This document shows, in pieces, positions 6,341 through 14,506 of a stretch of 18,889 nucleotides of DNA. The translations under genes were made by a program, and so were the position numbers. Numbering within the stretch: position 1 is the stretch's first letter; the number at the start of each line of letters is the position of its first letter. Where the stretch lies: assembly GCA_023667165.1 (NCBI GenBank), contig JAMPAO010000050.1, forward strand, positions 1-18,889, in the 5' to 3' direction. This stretch comes from Ruminococcus sp. GTDB taxonomy: Bacteria > Bacillota > Clostridia > Oscillospirales > Ruminococcaceae. Under the pieces are notes generated by a model. It saw nothing but the letters and a program-made list of their open reading frames with translations. It had not been told where the DNA came from and searched no databases.

Positions 6341-7351
6341 ATGAAAATTTTAGGGATCGAATCTTCCTGCGATGAAACTGCCGCCGCAGTTTCCGAGGAC
6401 GGACGGAGGATATTATCGAATATAGTAGCCTCCCAGGCGGAGGAACACAGAAAATTCGGGGGGGTCGTCCCCGAGCTTGCCTCCAGACGGCACTGCGAAA
6501 ATATTCTCGAAACGGTGCGCCTTGCACTTGACAAAGCAAACTGCACCCTTGAGGACATTGACGGTATCGCCGTGACCTACGCGCCCGGACTTATAGGCGC
6601 ACTGCTTGTGGGGACCTCGTTTGCAAAGGGTCTGGCAATGGCGGCAAGCAAACCCCTTATACCTGTGCATCACATTGCGGGGCATATCGCCTCAAACTAT
6701 ATCGCCCACCCCGATCTTGTCCCGCCCTATCTATGTCTTGTGGCAAGCGGCGGCCACACTATGATAGTAAACGTCATAAGCTACACCGAGTTTAAGGTAA
6801 TAGGCAGGACAAGGGACGACGCCGCAGGAGAGGCGTTCGACAAATGCGCAAGAGTGCTGGGATACCCATACCCCGGAGGCATATATATTGACCGCGCCGC
6901 AGAAAGGGGCGATCCCAATAAATACCGTCTTCCCGTTCCCAAGGTAACGGGGAGCGAATTTGACTTTTCATTCAGCGGACTTAAAACCGCCGTTATAAAC
7001 ACCGTCCATAACGCTGAGCAAAAAGGCGAAGCCATAGACGGCGACAGCCTGGCGGCGGCGTTTCAGAAAACGGCTGCCGAAATGATGGTGACAAAAACCT
7101 TGGCGGCGGCGCAGATGTACGGCTGCAAAACCGCCGCTATGGCGGGAGGAGTGGCTGCCAATTCCGGCGTGCGCCGTTTGCTGGAGCATGGCTGCCGAAA
7201 TGCGGGAATCAAGCTGTATATGCCCCCTAAGGAGCTTTGCGGCGACAACGGCGCAATGATAGCCTGCCAGGGATATTACGATTTTAAGGCGGGAAAACGG
7301 GCGGACGAAAGTCTGAATGCCGTGGCTACGCTCAGCCTTGAGGACATATGA
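6341..7351 (+). CDS. tsaD: tRNA N6-adenosine threonylcarbamoyltransferase TsaD
   Basis: 336 aa, full length. TsaD transfers threonylcarbamoyl to A37 of ANN-decoding tRNAs, working with TsaB and TsaE, which are not in this window. The ASKHA fold begins MKILGIESSCDETAAAV and continues GGVVPELASRRH (40-51). Metal ligands are H111 and H115 in HHIAGH, with D302 in LCGDNGAMIA; VASGGHT (134-140) and FSGLKTAV (211-218) are also present. AAAAGGAA sits 10 nt before the ATG, over the end of the preceding gene. Essential in most bacteria. Confidence 0.97.
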   Translation: MKILGIESSCDETAAAVSEDGRRILSNIVASQAEEHRKFGGVVPELASRRHCENILETVRLALDKANCTLEDIDGIAVTYAPGLIGALLVGTSFAKGLAMAASKPLIPVHHIAGHIASNYIAHPDLVPPYLCLVASGGHTMIVNVISYTEFKVIGRTRDDAAGEAFDKCARVLGYPYPGGIYIDRAAERGDPNKYRLPVPKVTGSEFDFSFSGLKTAVINTVHNAEQKGEAIDGDSLAAAFQKTAAEMMVTKTLAAAQMYGCKTAAMAGGVAANSGVRRLLEHGCRNAGIKLYMPPKELCGDNGAMIACQGYYDFKAGKRADESLNAVATLSLEDI

Positions 7352-7367
7352 AAAAAGGAGGGCGCAC

Positions 7368-9083
7368 ATGAAGGTAAAAGGTAAAAAAATTTTCTCATTG
7401 TTTTTAACGTTTATTTTTACACTGTCGCTTAACTGCACAGTATCGGCAAAAGATATTTATAAACAGAGTGATTTTGTTCACGCTGAGGGCAGGGATATTA
7501 TCGGCACAGACGGAAAAAAACTTGAAATAAAGGGTATGTCGCTGGGCAATAATGTCTGGTCGAACGATTCGGAGCCTCCATATACGCATCATACGGAAAA
7601 ATCCTATAAAGAGCTTACGGAAATGGGGTTTAACTGTGTACGGTTCTACCTTAATTATAATATTTTCGAAAGCGATACAAAACCTTATTGTTACAAGAAA
7701 TCCGGCTTTGAGTGGCTGGACAGAAATATTAAATGGGCAAAAAAATACAATATGGGTATTATACTTAGTATGCATTGCCCGCAAGGCGGTTACCAGTCAC
7801 AGGGAAACGGCATGGCGCTGTGGGAAGACAAGGAAAATCAAAACAGACTTGCAGCCCTTTGGAAAGAGATCGCCCGAAGATATGCATATGAGCCGGTCAT
7901 ATGGGGATACGGACTTGTAAATGAGCCGGGAGTACCGCTTAAAGAAACAAGGGAAGAAACGCTGTTCCAATATACCGAGCTTTACAAAAGGCTGATAAAC
8001 GAGATACGCAGCGTTTCTCCCTATCAGGCAATATTTGCCGAGCGGCTGTGTTTTACGAAAAACTCCGACGGCATACTTGACTGGGGCTATGTCGCTTCTC
8101 CGGAAGACTCATTTTTCATATTTGACGATGACAACGTAATTTACGAGTTTCATATGTATGAACCTCATTGCTTTACTCACCAGAATACGGAATGGGCAGG
8201 AACGGCGGGAAATATCTATACCTATCCCTCGGACGAAACGGTAGCAGGAGATTATGCGGAGTGGGCGGGACTTGCAAAATCAAGCCGTATCTCCGAAAAT
8301 GACGGCTGGGAATATTATGAGAGCGAGAAAGTATCTCTTACGAATAAATACAATACCGGCTATATTTGTCTTAAAGTTTTGGGCAACAACGGTAATTCGG
8401 ATATTTATTTTGATAATATTACCTTGACGGAGATCTCTCCAAACGGAGAAAAGAAAGTCAAATACGTTCTTGACTGCAGCGGCAATACAGCAGACAGATT
8501 CGTTTTCTGGAGCGCGGACGGTACGGGAAGCATTTCGGATACCGACGACGCCGGCATAGACGGGATCAGCATTAAAATAAGCGGATCCGGGGAAAATGTC
8601 AGCGCAACAGCCTGCTGCTTTACCATGAAAAAGGGCTTCAAATACTTTGTTTCCGGATATGTAAAAAACGACACGCCCTGCAGCGCATATGTGACCGTTG
8701 ATCTGGCACGGTTCGACGATATACGCACACTCGACAAACAGCTTTTGGACGACGCAGTTAAACCCTATTCCGAATTCTCCGAAAAAAATAACGTACCTAT
8801 GTACTGCGGAGAATTCGGAGTAATATCCGAGGGTTTCAAGGACGGCAGAGGCGGATGCGAATGGGTTTCCGATATTATAGATATTTTCCGAAAATACAGT
8901 ATCGGGTTTAACTATCACACCTACCATGAAGAAAGCTTCGGACTGTACCGCAATAACGAATCGAAGCTGCCTGCCGACCTTAACAAGGAGCTGGCAGAGG
9001 TTTTCCGAAAAAAGCTCAAAAATCAAGGATATGACAATTTGCGAAAAAATAAACAGGGAGCTGACGGCAGCCGTGATACATGA
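7368..9083 (+). CDS. Secreted GH5-family glycoside hydrolase with an inserted carbohydrate-binding-like region
   Basis: 571 aa. AAAAGGAGG is 6-7 nt before ATG 7368; a longer frame from 7317 overlaps tsaD and lacks the signal. Residues 1-27 are a signal peptide (KKIFSLFLTFIFTLS, cleavage after VSA). The catalytic barrel spans about 35-290 and 470-550. E186 in LVNEPG is the acid/base, FHMYEP...FTHQ (261-271) is a GH5 hallmark, and E482 in YCGEFGV is the nucleophile. Between them, about 300-450, is an inserted beta-rich region with a CBM-like DIYFDNITLTE strand. It probably cuts beta-glucan or beta-mannan outside the cell; substrate is not decidable by eye. There is no dockerin or sortase motif. 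Its 3' end overlaps the next reading frame. Confidence 0.9.
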   Translation: MKVKGKKIFSLFLTFIFTLSLNCTVSAKDIYKQSDFVHAEGRDIIGTDGKKLEIKGMSLGNNVWSNDSEPPYTHHTEKSYKELTEMGFNCVRFYLNYNIFESDTKPYCYKKSGFEWLDRNIKWAKKYNMGIILSMHCPQGGYQSQGNGMALWEDKENQNRLAALWKEIARRYAYEPVIWGYGLVNEPGVPLKETREETLFQYTELYKRLINEIRSVSPYQAIFAERLCFTKNSDGILDWGYVASPEDSFFIFDDDNVIYEFHMYEPHCFTHQNTEWAGTAGNIYTYPSDETVAGDYAEWAGLAKSSRISENDGWEYYESEKVSLTNKYNTGYICLKVLGNNGNSDIYFDNITLTEISPNGEKKVKYVLDCSGNTADRFVFWSADGTGSISDTDDAGIDGISIKISGSGENVSATACCFTMKKGFKYFVSGYVKNDTPCSAYVTVDLARFDDIRTLDKQLLDDAVKPYSEFSEKNNVPMYCGEFGVISEGFKDGRGGCEWVSDIIDIFRKYSIGFNYHTYHEESFGLYRNNESKLPADLNKELAEVFRKKLKNQGYDNLRKNKQGADGSRDT

Positions 9084-10010
9084 AAGCAAAGAAGTCGTTT
9101 TGCAGGGGAAGCGGCAGACGATCCTTATAGAGGGAAGATCGGAAAACGCCCCCGTAATGATAATGCTTCACGGAGGTCCCTGGAAACCCGTCATTTACGG
9201 GGAAGCCTACTGCGGGTATTACCCCGAGCTTTCGGAAAAATATATTCTTGTGTGGTGGGATCAATACGGCTGCGGGAAAAACTATGTGAAAGACCCGGGA
9301 GAGCTTACCGTGGAGGACTTTGCCGAAATGGCTTTAAGACTTACGGATGAGATACGGAAAATGTATCCGGATAAAAAAATATATCTCAACGGCAATTCCT
9401 TCGGTTCATATCTTGCCGTATATGCAGCATGGCACAGACCGGATATTGTTTCCGGGGTTATTATACTGGGTCCCGTGATGGATATGAAGCAGGCGGCGGA
9501 AAATTTTTACAACGCCTGCAAGGACAAATTATCGGAAAGAGAGAAAAAAAGAGCGGCGGACAGCAAAGCAAGATCTCCCTTTGCATATCTGCTTGCCGTA
9601 AGCTCTCTTGCGGAAAAATATACCAACTGCGCCCACTACAAGGGCAAGGAAGCCTCCGATTCAATGACCGCCAAATGGACGCTGCGCCTGTTTACATCAA
9701 AGGATTACCGTTTAAGCGACGTAATGGGCGTGCTGAAAGCAAGCTCCTCAATGGAAAAAAAGCATATGAAGCTGTGGGACAGTCTTCTTGACGTAAACAT
9801 CGTCAGATGACGGATGAGCTTACTATGCCCGTGCTGTATCTCCAGGGAGAGGACGAGCTTTATATCCTGCCGAGGGAAATGGAGCTTATCGCCGCAAAAC
9901 ATGATAATATGCGTTATATAAAATACAAAAACTGCGGTCATATCCCCACCGCCGAGGCATGGCGGGAGATGCTGAAGGAAATGGCGGAGTTTGCGGAAAA
10001 TAACGGATAA
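9031..10010 (+). pseudogene. Alpha/beta hydrolase (proline iminopeptidase-like) split by a frameshift near 9807
   Basis: Two frames together make one hydrolase. Frame 9031-9810 (259 aa) has the oxyanion HGGP (47-50), WWDQYGCGKN and the nucleophile elbow GNSFGS with S123. It stops before the acid and base. Frame 9807-10010 (67 aa) resumes one frame over with the missing parts: MPVLYLQGEDELY (acid, D16 of that piece) and NCGHIPTAEAW (base, H45). One extra base near 9800-9807 would join them into about 326 aa with a full Ser-Asp-His triad. The start is uncertain: ATG 9031 lies inside the GH5 gene with AAGG only 2 nt away, and related proteins usually carry an N-terminal membrane anchor that is absent here. 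It is a decaying gene or a sequencing error. Confidence 0.8.
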
Positions 10011-10049
10011 TACCGAGAAACCGATGATTTAAGACTTTCTTCCCGCCGG

Positions 10050-11198
10050 CTACAGTCTTCCCTTAAAATCCTCATACCCGAATTTTCGCCGGCAGTGTAC
10101 GTTTCCCTGTTCGTCAACAAGGTATATGGCGGGCAGTCCTATGCCGTTAAATGTGTTGTTCTTGCACATGGTATATATTGCCATATCTGTGAAAACAAGC
10201 CTGTTCCCTGCCTGTAAGGGAGCGTCAAAGGAATAAACGCCGATACTGTCTCCCGCAAGGCAGGTAGCCGCTCCGATACGGTATGTACAGGCTTTCTCCC
10301 CGTCACCGCCGCTTCCGATAATATTCGGACGGTAGGGCATTTCCAGTACGTCGGGCATATGACAGGCGGCGGACGCGTCGATTATTGCGTGGGATATACC
10401 TCCGCTTATGTAGACCTCCAGAACGGAGCTTACAAGGAAACCCGCGTTTAGAGCGACAGCTTCACCCGGCTCCAGATATACCTCAACGCCGTATTTTCCG
10501 CCTATATATTTAATTATGTCTATCAGCTTCTCCCTGTCGTAGTCCTCTCGGGTAATATGATGACCTCCCCCGAAATTCACCCACTTCATATTGTGAAGAT
10601 ATTTCCCGAATTTCTTCTCAAAATTAGAAACAGTCCGCTCAAGTACATCGCTTCCCTGCTCGCACATGGTGTGGAAATGCAGTCCGCTTATACCCTCGAG
10701 GGCGTTTTCCTCGAAATCCTCCGCCCTTACTCCCAGACGGGAATCCGGCGCGCAGGGATCGTAGATCGCCGTCTTTATCTCCGAGTATTCGGGATTTACC
10801 CTTATGCCGCAGCGGATATTTCCGCCCTTTTTCAGTTCACCGTCGATAACCGGCTTGAACCGCTTCCACTGGGAAAAGCTGTTGAATACGATATGATCGC
10901 ATATCCGTACTATCTCGGGAAATTCGTCGGGACGGTAGGCGGGGGAAAAAATATGCACCTGCTTCCCCGCCATTTCCTCGTGTCCCAGTCTTGCCTCAAA
11001 AAGTCCGCTTGCCGTTGTCCCGTCAAGATAGCGGGAAATAAGCGGATAGGTACTGTACATGGAAAAAGCCTTTTGAGCAAGGAGTATTTTGCAGTCCGAC
11101 CGTTCGGACACGTCCTTCAGGATTTCCAGATTTTTTTTAAGCAGTCTTTCATCCGTAACATAACAGGGCGATTCAAGCAGCGTTACATCAATATCCAT
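10050..11198 (-). CDS. nspC: Carboxynorspermidine/carboxyspermidine decarboxylase NspC
   Basis: 382 aa, family length. This is a PLP enzyme of the alanine racemase/group IV decarboxylase fold that turns carboxy(nor)spermidine into (nor)spermidine. Seen are SPCYVTDERLLKKNLE (10-25), PLP lysine K43 in LLAQKAFSMYSTY, SGLFEARLG, LHFHTMCEQG, VNFGGGHHITREDYD and the C-terminal catalytic-type CLAGD. I chose ATG 11198 because AAGGA lies 5 nt upstream; a longer frame from 11234 lacks such a site. It is last in the minus-strand tmcAL unit, converging on the hydrolase pseudogene. The usual partner, carboxyspermidine dehydrogenase, is not in the window. Confidence 0.94.
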   Translation of the reverse strand: MDIDVTLLESPCYVTDERLLKKNLEILKDVSERSDCKILLAQKAFSMYSTYPLISRYLDGTTASGLFEARLGHEEMAGKQVHIFSPAYRPDEFPEIVRICDHIVFNSFSQWKRFKPVIDGELKKGGNIRCGIRVNPEYSEIKTAIYDPCAPDSRLGVRAEDFEENALEGISGLHFHTMCEQGSDVLERTVSNFEKKFGKYLHNMKWVNFGGGHHITREDYDREKLIDIIKYIGGKYGVEVYLEPGEAVALNAGFLVSSVLEVYISGGISHAIIDASAACHMPDVLEMPYRPNIIGSGGDGEKACTYRIGAATCLAGDSIGVYSFDAPLQAGNRLVFTDMAIYTMCKNNTFNGIGLPAIYLVDEQGNVHCRRKFGYEDFKGRL

Positions 11199-11252
11199 AA
11201 AAATCCTTTTCATCCGCGTGCGGGAAAACGCCATACCTTTTGATCATCTTGA

Positions 11253-11441
11253 TCATCGGTTTTCCTTTTCCCCGCCGGATACTATCTCTATATTTTTGAG
11301 CTGACCCTCCAAATTGGACTTTATCCCGTCGCGGTATTCCTGCCGCAGGACTGCCTGCTCGGACTTCTCCGCTTCGGTCAGTCCCTCGCTGCGGGATTTC
11401 CTTGCCAGCTCGTTGATACGGTTTATCTTTGCCTCAGTCAT
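11253..11441 (-). CDS. Small DUF896-family protein (YnzC-like)
   Basis: 62 aa from ATG 11441. A longer in-frame start lies deep inside tmcAL and is not credible. The family motif is clear: KINRINELARKSRSEGLT, then EAEKSEQAVLRQEYRDGI, a two-helix hairpin. DUF896 proteins are common in Firmicutes; B. subtilis YnzC and the SOS-operon relative YneB-linked protein are examples, and function is still poorly known. Its start overlaps the end of tmcAL by 8 nt, indicating translational coupling. A 54-nt gap with a repeated GATGATCAA separates it from nspC. Confidence 0.88.
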   Translation of the reverse strand: MTEAKINRINELARKSRSEGLTEAEKSEQAVLRQEYRDGIKSNLEGQLKNIEIVSGGEKENR

Positions 11442-12813
11442 TGCTTCCGTCCCCGTCCGCTTTTTTATCCTCTGACTGCTCATTTGCGGCTGCCGCCTGT
11501 CTTGCAGCCTCTCTTTGCTTTTCGATCTCTTCGGCGGTTCCCGAATATGCGCTGGTTTTAAGGTCGGCAGGCAGCTCGGAAACAAAACCCTCTATTTTTT
11601 CATACGCGATTTTTGAGGTAAAATCCGTTCCGCTGGGACGTATGGTTCTCGAACCCAGTGAATAAACGTCGCTTGAAACGGTAGTAAGACCGACTGCACG
11701 CATAAGATTTTTATTTTCCGTGTTATTGTCAATAAAATCCTTAAGAGCTGAGCTGAACGGGATAGAAAACTTGTCCTCGGGAAGAGAACCCGCCATTTTC
11801 AGTATCTCGGCTCCCCTGTCGTTAATGGCAAGTATCCTGCCGTAAACAGGCGGTACTTTCATGTCATTGGCATTCACACCTATGAGAGCATTGAGCAGTA
11901 TCCTTTTGATCCGCGCCATAGGATAACGCTTTACCTTGACAGTGTTAAGAAGCTGCTCAAGAGAACATGAGATCCGCGCCGCCTGAAATATCCTGTTTTC
12001 AAGTCCCTGACCCACGTCGGGAATCGCGGATATTTCCGGAGGCGACATAGTTCTCAAACGGTAAAGAAGGATCCTTTCGAGATTTTCAAACCAGCAAAGC
12101 AGTTCCTTGTCCTCATATTCCTCCACAGCGTCCGCCGTGTCCTTGGGAACAAAGGCGGAGAAATCCTCGCCGTCGTCGATAAGCCTGCGGATATATTCGC
12201 CGCTTGCAATACTGTCCGAATGCTGCTCGGTATCGTGCTCCGCGCCCTTACGCTTAACGGTAAAAGGCTGTATTTTATCCTCAAGACCCAGCAGCTTCAA
12301 GGATTTGAGATACTCCACCGCAAGGATATTGTTCGGAGAATTCAAGAGATCTCCCACCATGGGACCGTACTTGAACGCCACAAGCTGATGGACCGCGTCC
12401 GGAAAAGGCATTCCCTCCTCCAAAAGAGGCTTGAGGCTGTCGGGTTTGGCAACGTCCAGCACAGCGTCGGCGCATTCTTTCAGCTTTGAGATATCGCCGC
12501 ACTCGCTTCCGAAGGAAATACCCTCCACACAGCGCAGAGAACCAAGCATCATAACGCCGCACCTTGCAAAAAGCTCCGCGTTCGCAAGACTGTACTGCAC
12601 GGGCATTTCAATTACCAGATCGACGCCGTTTTTAACGGCTATCTCGGCTCTTTTGAACTTGTCCAGCAGAGCGGGCTCGCCCCTCTGAACAAAGTTTCCG
12701 CTCATAACGGCGGCTATGTGAGTAGCTCCCGTCTGCTTTTTCGTTTCCTCTATCTGATGGATATGACCGTTATGAAAAGGGTTATACTCGCAGATAATTC
12801 CGTATGTTTTCAT
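11434..12813 (-). CDS. tmcAL: tRNA(Met) cytidine acetate ligase TmcAL
   Basis: 459 aa. TmcAL makes N4-acetylcytidine at the wobble base of elongator tRNA-Met from ATP and acetate. The N-terminal nucleotidyltransferase fold shows GIICEYNPFHNGH, with the H14-N-G-H17 nucleotide-binding motif. It continues AVMSGNFVQRGEPALLDKFKRAE (34-56) and ELFARCGVMMLGSLRCVEGISFGSECGD, all standard for the former YlbM/DUF795 family. The C-terminus beyond about 390 (AAARQAAAANEQSEDKKADGDGSND region) is a low-complexity charged/Ala tail that looks unstructured. CGGAGG lies 11 nt before ATG 12813. First gene of the unit with DUF896 and nspC. Confidence 0.95.
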   Translation of the reverse strand: MKTYGIICEYNPFHNGHIHQIEETKKQTGATHIAAVMSGNFVQRGEPALLDKFKRAEIAVKNGVDLVIEMPVQYSLANAELFARCGVMMLGSLRCVEGISFGSECGDISKLKECADAVLDVAKPDSLKPLLEEGMPFPDAVHQLVAFKYGPMVGDLLNSPNNILAVEYLKSLKLLGLEDKIQPFTVKRKGAEHDTEQHSDSIASGEYIRRLIDDGEDFSAFVPKDTADAVEEYEDKELLCWFENLERILLYRLRTMSPPEISAIPDVGQGLENRIFQAARISCSLEQLLNTVKVKRYPMARIKRILLNALIGVNANDMKVPPVYGRILAINDRGAEILKMAGSLPEDKFSIPFSSALKDFIDNNTENKNLMRAVGLTTVSSDVYSLGSRTIRPSGTDFTSKIAYEKIEGFVSELPADLKTSAYSGTAEEIEKQREAARQAAAANEQSEDKKADGDGSND

Positions 12814-12880
12814 TTAATTGCTAACCTCCGATTTAATATACTGTTATATTTCCATGGCCCGAAATGAACATGATAGATTT

Positions 12881-12909
12881 ATTATACCACATTTTTTTTC
12901 CTTTTGCAA
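12881..12909 (-). promoter_or_regulatory. Sigma-A promoter of the tmcAL unit
   Basis: Minus strand TTGCAA (12909-12904), 17-bp spacer, TATAAT (12886-12881). Start expected near 12874, giving a leader of about 60 nt. It is back-to-back with the metK promoter. Confidence 0.8.
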
Positions 12910-12929
12910 CACTTATTTTTTTAGAACTA

Positions 12930-12958
12930 TTGACATCCGAGGAAAAGTATTATATAAT
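12930..12958 (+). promoter_or_regulatory. Consensus sigma-A promoter of metK
   Basis: Exact TTGACA (12930-12935), 17-bp spacer, exact TATAAT (12953-12958). The predicted start near 12965 gives a leader of about 358 nt, holding a structured segment and the SAM-I riboswitch. Confidence 0.92.
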
Positions 12959-12966
12959 GCTTTTAT

Positions 12967-13085
12967 AGCAAAACAATGAATTATCTCAAATCAGATGAAA
13001 ACAGCGGATAAGTATCGTGATCAAGCGGCAGGCTTGATATTTCCCGCATACTTTGACGATCCTTGAGTTAATTGTATGCTTTGCT
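12967..13085 (+). ncRNA. Unrecognised structured RNA domain upstream of the SAM-I riboswitch
   Basis: The two ends pair. AGCAAA (12967-12972) with UUUGCU (13080-13085), AAUUA (12979-12983) with UAAUU (13069-13073), and CUCAA (12985-12989) with UUGAG (13063-13067), interrupted by small internal loops. Inside, AAGUAU (13010-13015) pairs with AUACUU (13048-13053), enclosing a 7-bp hairpin AUCAAGC/GCUUGAU (13020-13026, 13032-13038). It begins at the predicted transcription start, and no U-run follows it. I do not recognise the family; pairing was done by eye. Confidence 0.5.
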
Positions 13086-13100
13086 CTGAATTTAATAAAG

Positions 13101-13210
13101 CCTTATCAAGAGTGGCTGAGGTACTGGATCTGTGAAGCCCAGCAACCTGCTGCGGGACATTTCCCGTATAGAAGGTGCTAATTCCTGCGGTTTTTTCCGA
13201 GAGATGAGGG
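13101..13210 (+). promoter_or_regulatory. SAM-I (S-box) riboswitch controlling metK
   Basis: Near-textbook S-box. P1 is CCUUAUC (13101-13107) with GAUGAGG (13203-13209). Conserved core: AAGAGUGGCUGAGG, CUGUGAAGCCCAGCAACC, and GGUGCUAAUUCCUGC. P3 is the UGCGGGA/UCCCGUA hairpin. Binding S-adenosylmethionine stabilises P1 and favours the terminator at 13249-13277, shutting off SAM synthetase when its product is plentiful. Confidence 0.97.
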
Positions 13211-13248
13211 TTTTTTTCACGTACTGAAGAAAAATCACGATTGTTAAG

Positions 13249-13277
13249 GCATCCGGCTTGCTTCGGGTGCTTTTTTT
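13249..13277 (+). terminator. Riboswitch-controlled terminator before metK
   Basis: GCAUCCG (13249-13255) pairs with CGGGUGC (13264-13270) with one G-U pair, followed by seven T. The CAUC on its left arm can pair with GAUG of the riboswitch P1 3' strand, a plausible antiterminator contact. Confidence 0.88.
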
Positions 13278-13322
13278 ATGAAATGCCGGAAAATGGAATG
13301 CAGAATACAGGAGGAAATTATT

Positions 13323-14495
13323 ATGGCAAAGTATTTGTTTACATCGGAATCGGTCACGGAGGGACATCCCGATAAGATATGCGACCAGATATCGGACGCG
13401 GTTCTCGACGAGATCCTGAAAAACGATCCCATGGGCCGCGTCGCCTGCGAAACCTGCACTACTACGGGACTTGTCATGTGCATGGGAGAGATATCCACCG
13501 ATTGCTATGTGGATATCCCAAAGATCGCCCGTCAAGTGATAATCGACATAGGCTACGACAGAGCCAAATACGGCTTTGACGGTCATACCTGCTCTATCCT
13601 TACTTCCATAGACGAACAGTCGGCGGATATCGCGGCAGGCGTTGACGACGCTTTGGAATCGAGAGAGCTCAGCGACGAGAACGACACCGGCGCGGGAGAT
13701 CAGGGAATGATGTTCGGCTATGCCTGCAGCGAAACTCCCGAGCTTATGCCAATGCCCATATCTCTTGCGCATAAGCTGGCAAAGAGGCTTACGGAGGTAA
13801 GAAAAACAGGCGTGCTGCCATATCTGCGTCCGGACGGAAAAACGCAGGTAACCGTAGAATACGAGGACGGCAAGCCGGTAAGAGTGGACACGGTAGTCAT
13901 ATCCTCTCAGCACGCGGCGGAGGTCAGCCTGGAAAAGATAAGAGAGGACGTTATCGAAAAGGTTATAAAGCCGGTGGTACCCGCCGAGCTTCTGATCGAT
14001 ACCAAATTTTTTGTAAATCCCACGGGACGGTTTGTTATCGGAGGTCCCCAGGGCGACAGCGGTCTTACGGGCAGAAAGATTATAGTTGATACATACGGCG
14101 GATATTCCCGTCACGGCGGAGGAGCGTTCTCCGGAAAGGATCCCACAAAGGTGGACAGAAGCGCCGCGTACGCCGCAAGATATGTGGCTAAAAACATTGT
14201 AGCTTCGGGACTGGCGGAAAAATGCGAGGTACAGCTTGCCTACGCCATCGGCGTTGCGCGTCCGGTTTCCGTAATGGTTGACAGCTTCGGCACGGGAAAA
14301 GTATCCGACGATAAGCTAGCAGAAGCGGTAAACAAGGTGTTCGATCTGCGCCCCGCCGCAATTATCAAGACCCTTGAACTGAGAAAGCCCCAGTACCGTC
14401 AGCTTGCGGCTTACGGTCATATGGGACGTGAGGATCTGGGCGTTGCATGGGAAAGGACCGACAAGACTGCCGAGCTTATTGAAGCGGTCAAGTAA
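13323..14495 (+). CDS. metK: S-adenosylmethionine synthetase MetK
   Basis: 390 aa. Makes S-adenosylmethionine from methionine and ATP. Hallmarks: TSESVTEGHPDKICDQISDA (7-26) with catalytic-loop H15, GAGDQGMMFGYA (123-134), and the phosphate-binding GGGAFSGKD (265-273) followed by PTKVDRSAAYAARYVAKN. ATG 13323 follows AGGAGG by about 7 nt; an upstream in-frame ATG at 13278 falls in the riboswitch terminator tail and is rejected. Regulated by the SAM-I riboswitch. The next gene starts 11 nt after the stop and is likely co-transcribed. Confidence 0.98.
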   Translation: MAKYLFTSESVTEGHPDKICDQISDAVLDEILKNDPMGRVACETCTTTGLVMCMGEISTDCYVDIPKIARQVIIDIGYDRAKYGFDGHTCSILTSIDEQSADIAAGVDDALESRELSDENDTGAGDQGMMFGYACSETPELMPMPISLAHKLAKRLTEVRKTGVLPYLRPDGKTQVTVEYEDGKPVRVDTVVISSQHAAEVSLEKIREDVIEKVIKPVVPAELLIDTKFFVNPTGRFVIGGPQGDSGLTGRKIIVDTYGGYSRHGGGAFSGKDPTKVDRSAAYAARYVAKNIVASGLAEKCEVQLAYAIGVARPVSVMVDSFGTGKVSDDKLAEAVNKVFDLRPAAIIKTLELRKPQYRQLAAYGHMGREDLGVAWERTDKTAELIEAVK

Positions 14496-14506
14496 AGGAA
14501 GTAATT

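Noticed and set aside
9795..9812. Programmed frameshift in the alpha/beta hydrolase
   Set aside because: No slippery heptamer or downstream pseudoknot is visible; a single-base indel is simpler.
13092..14114. 340-aa minus-strand open frame
   Set aside because: Antisense to metK and the SAM-I riboswitch.
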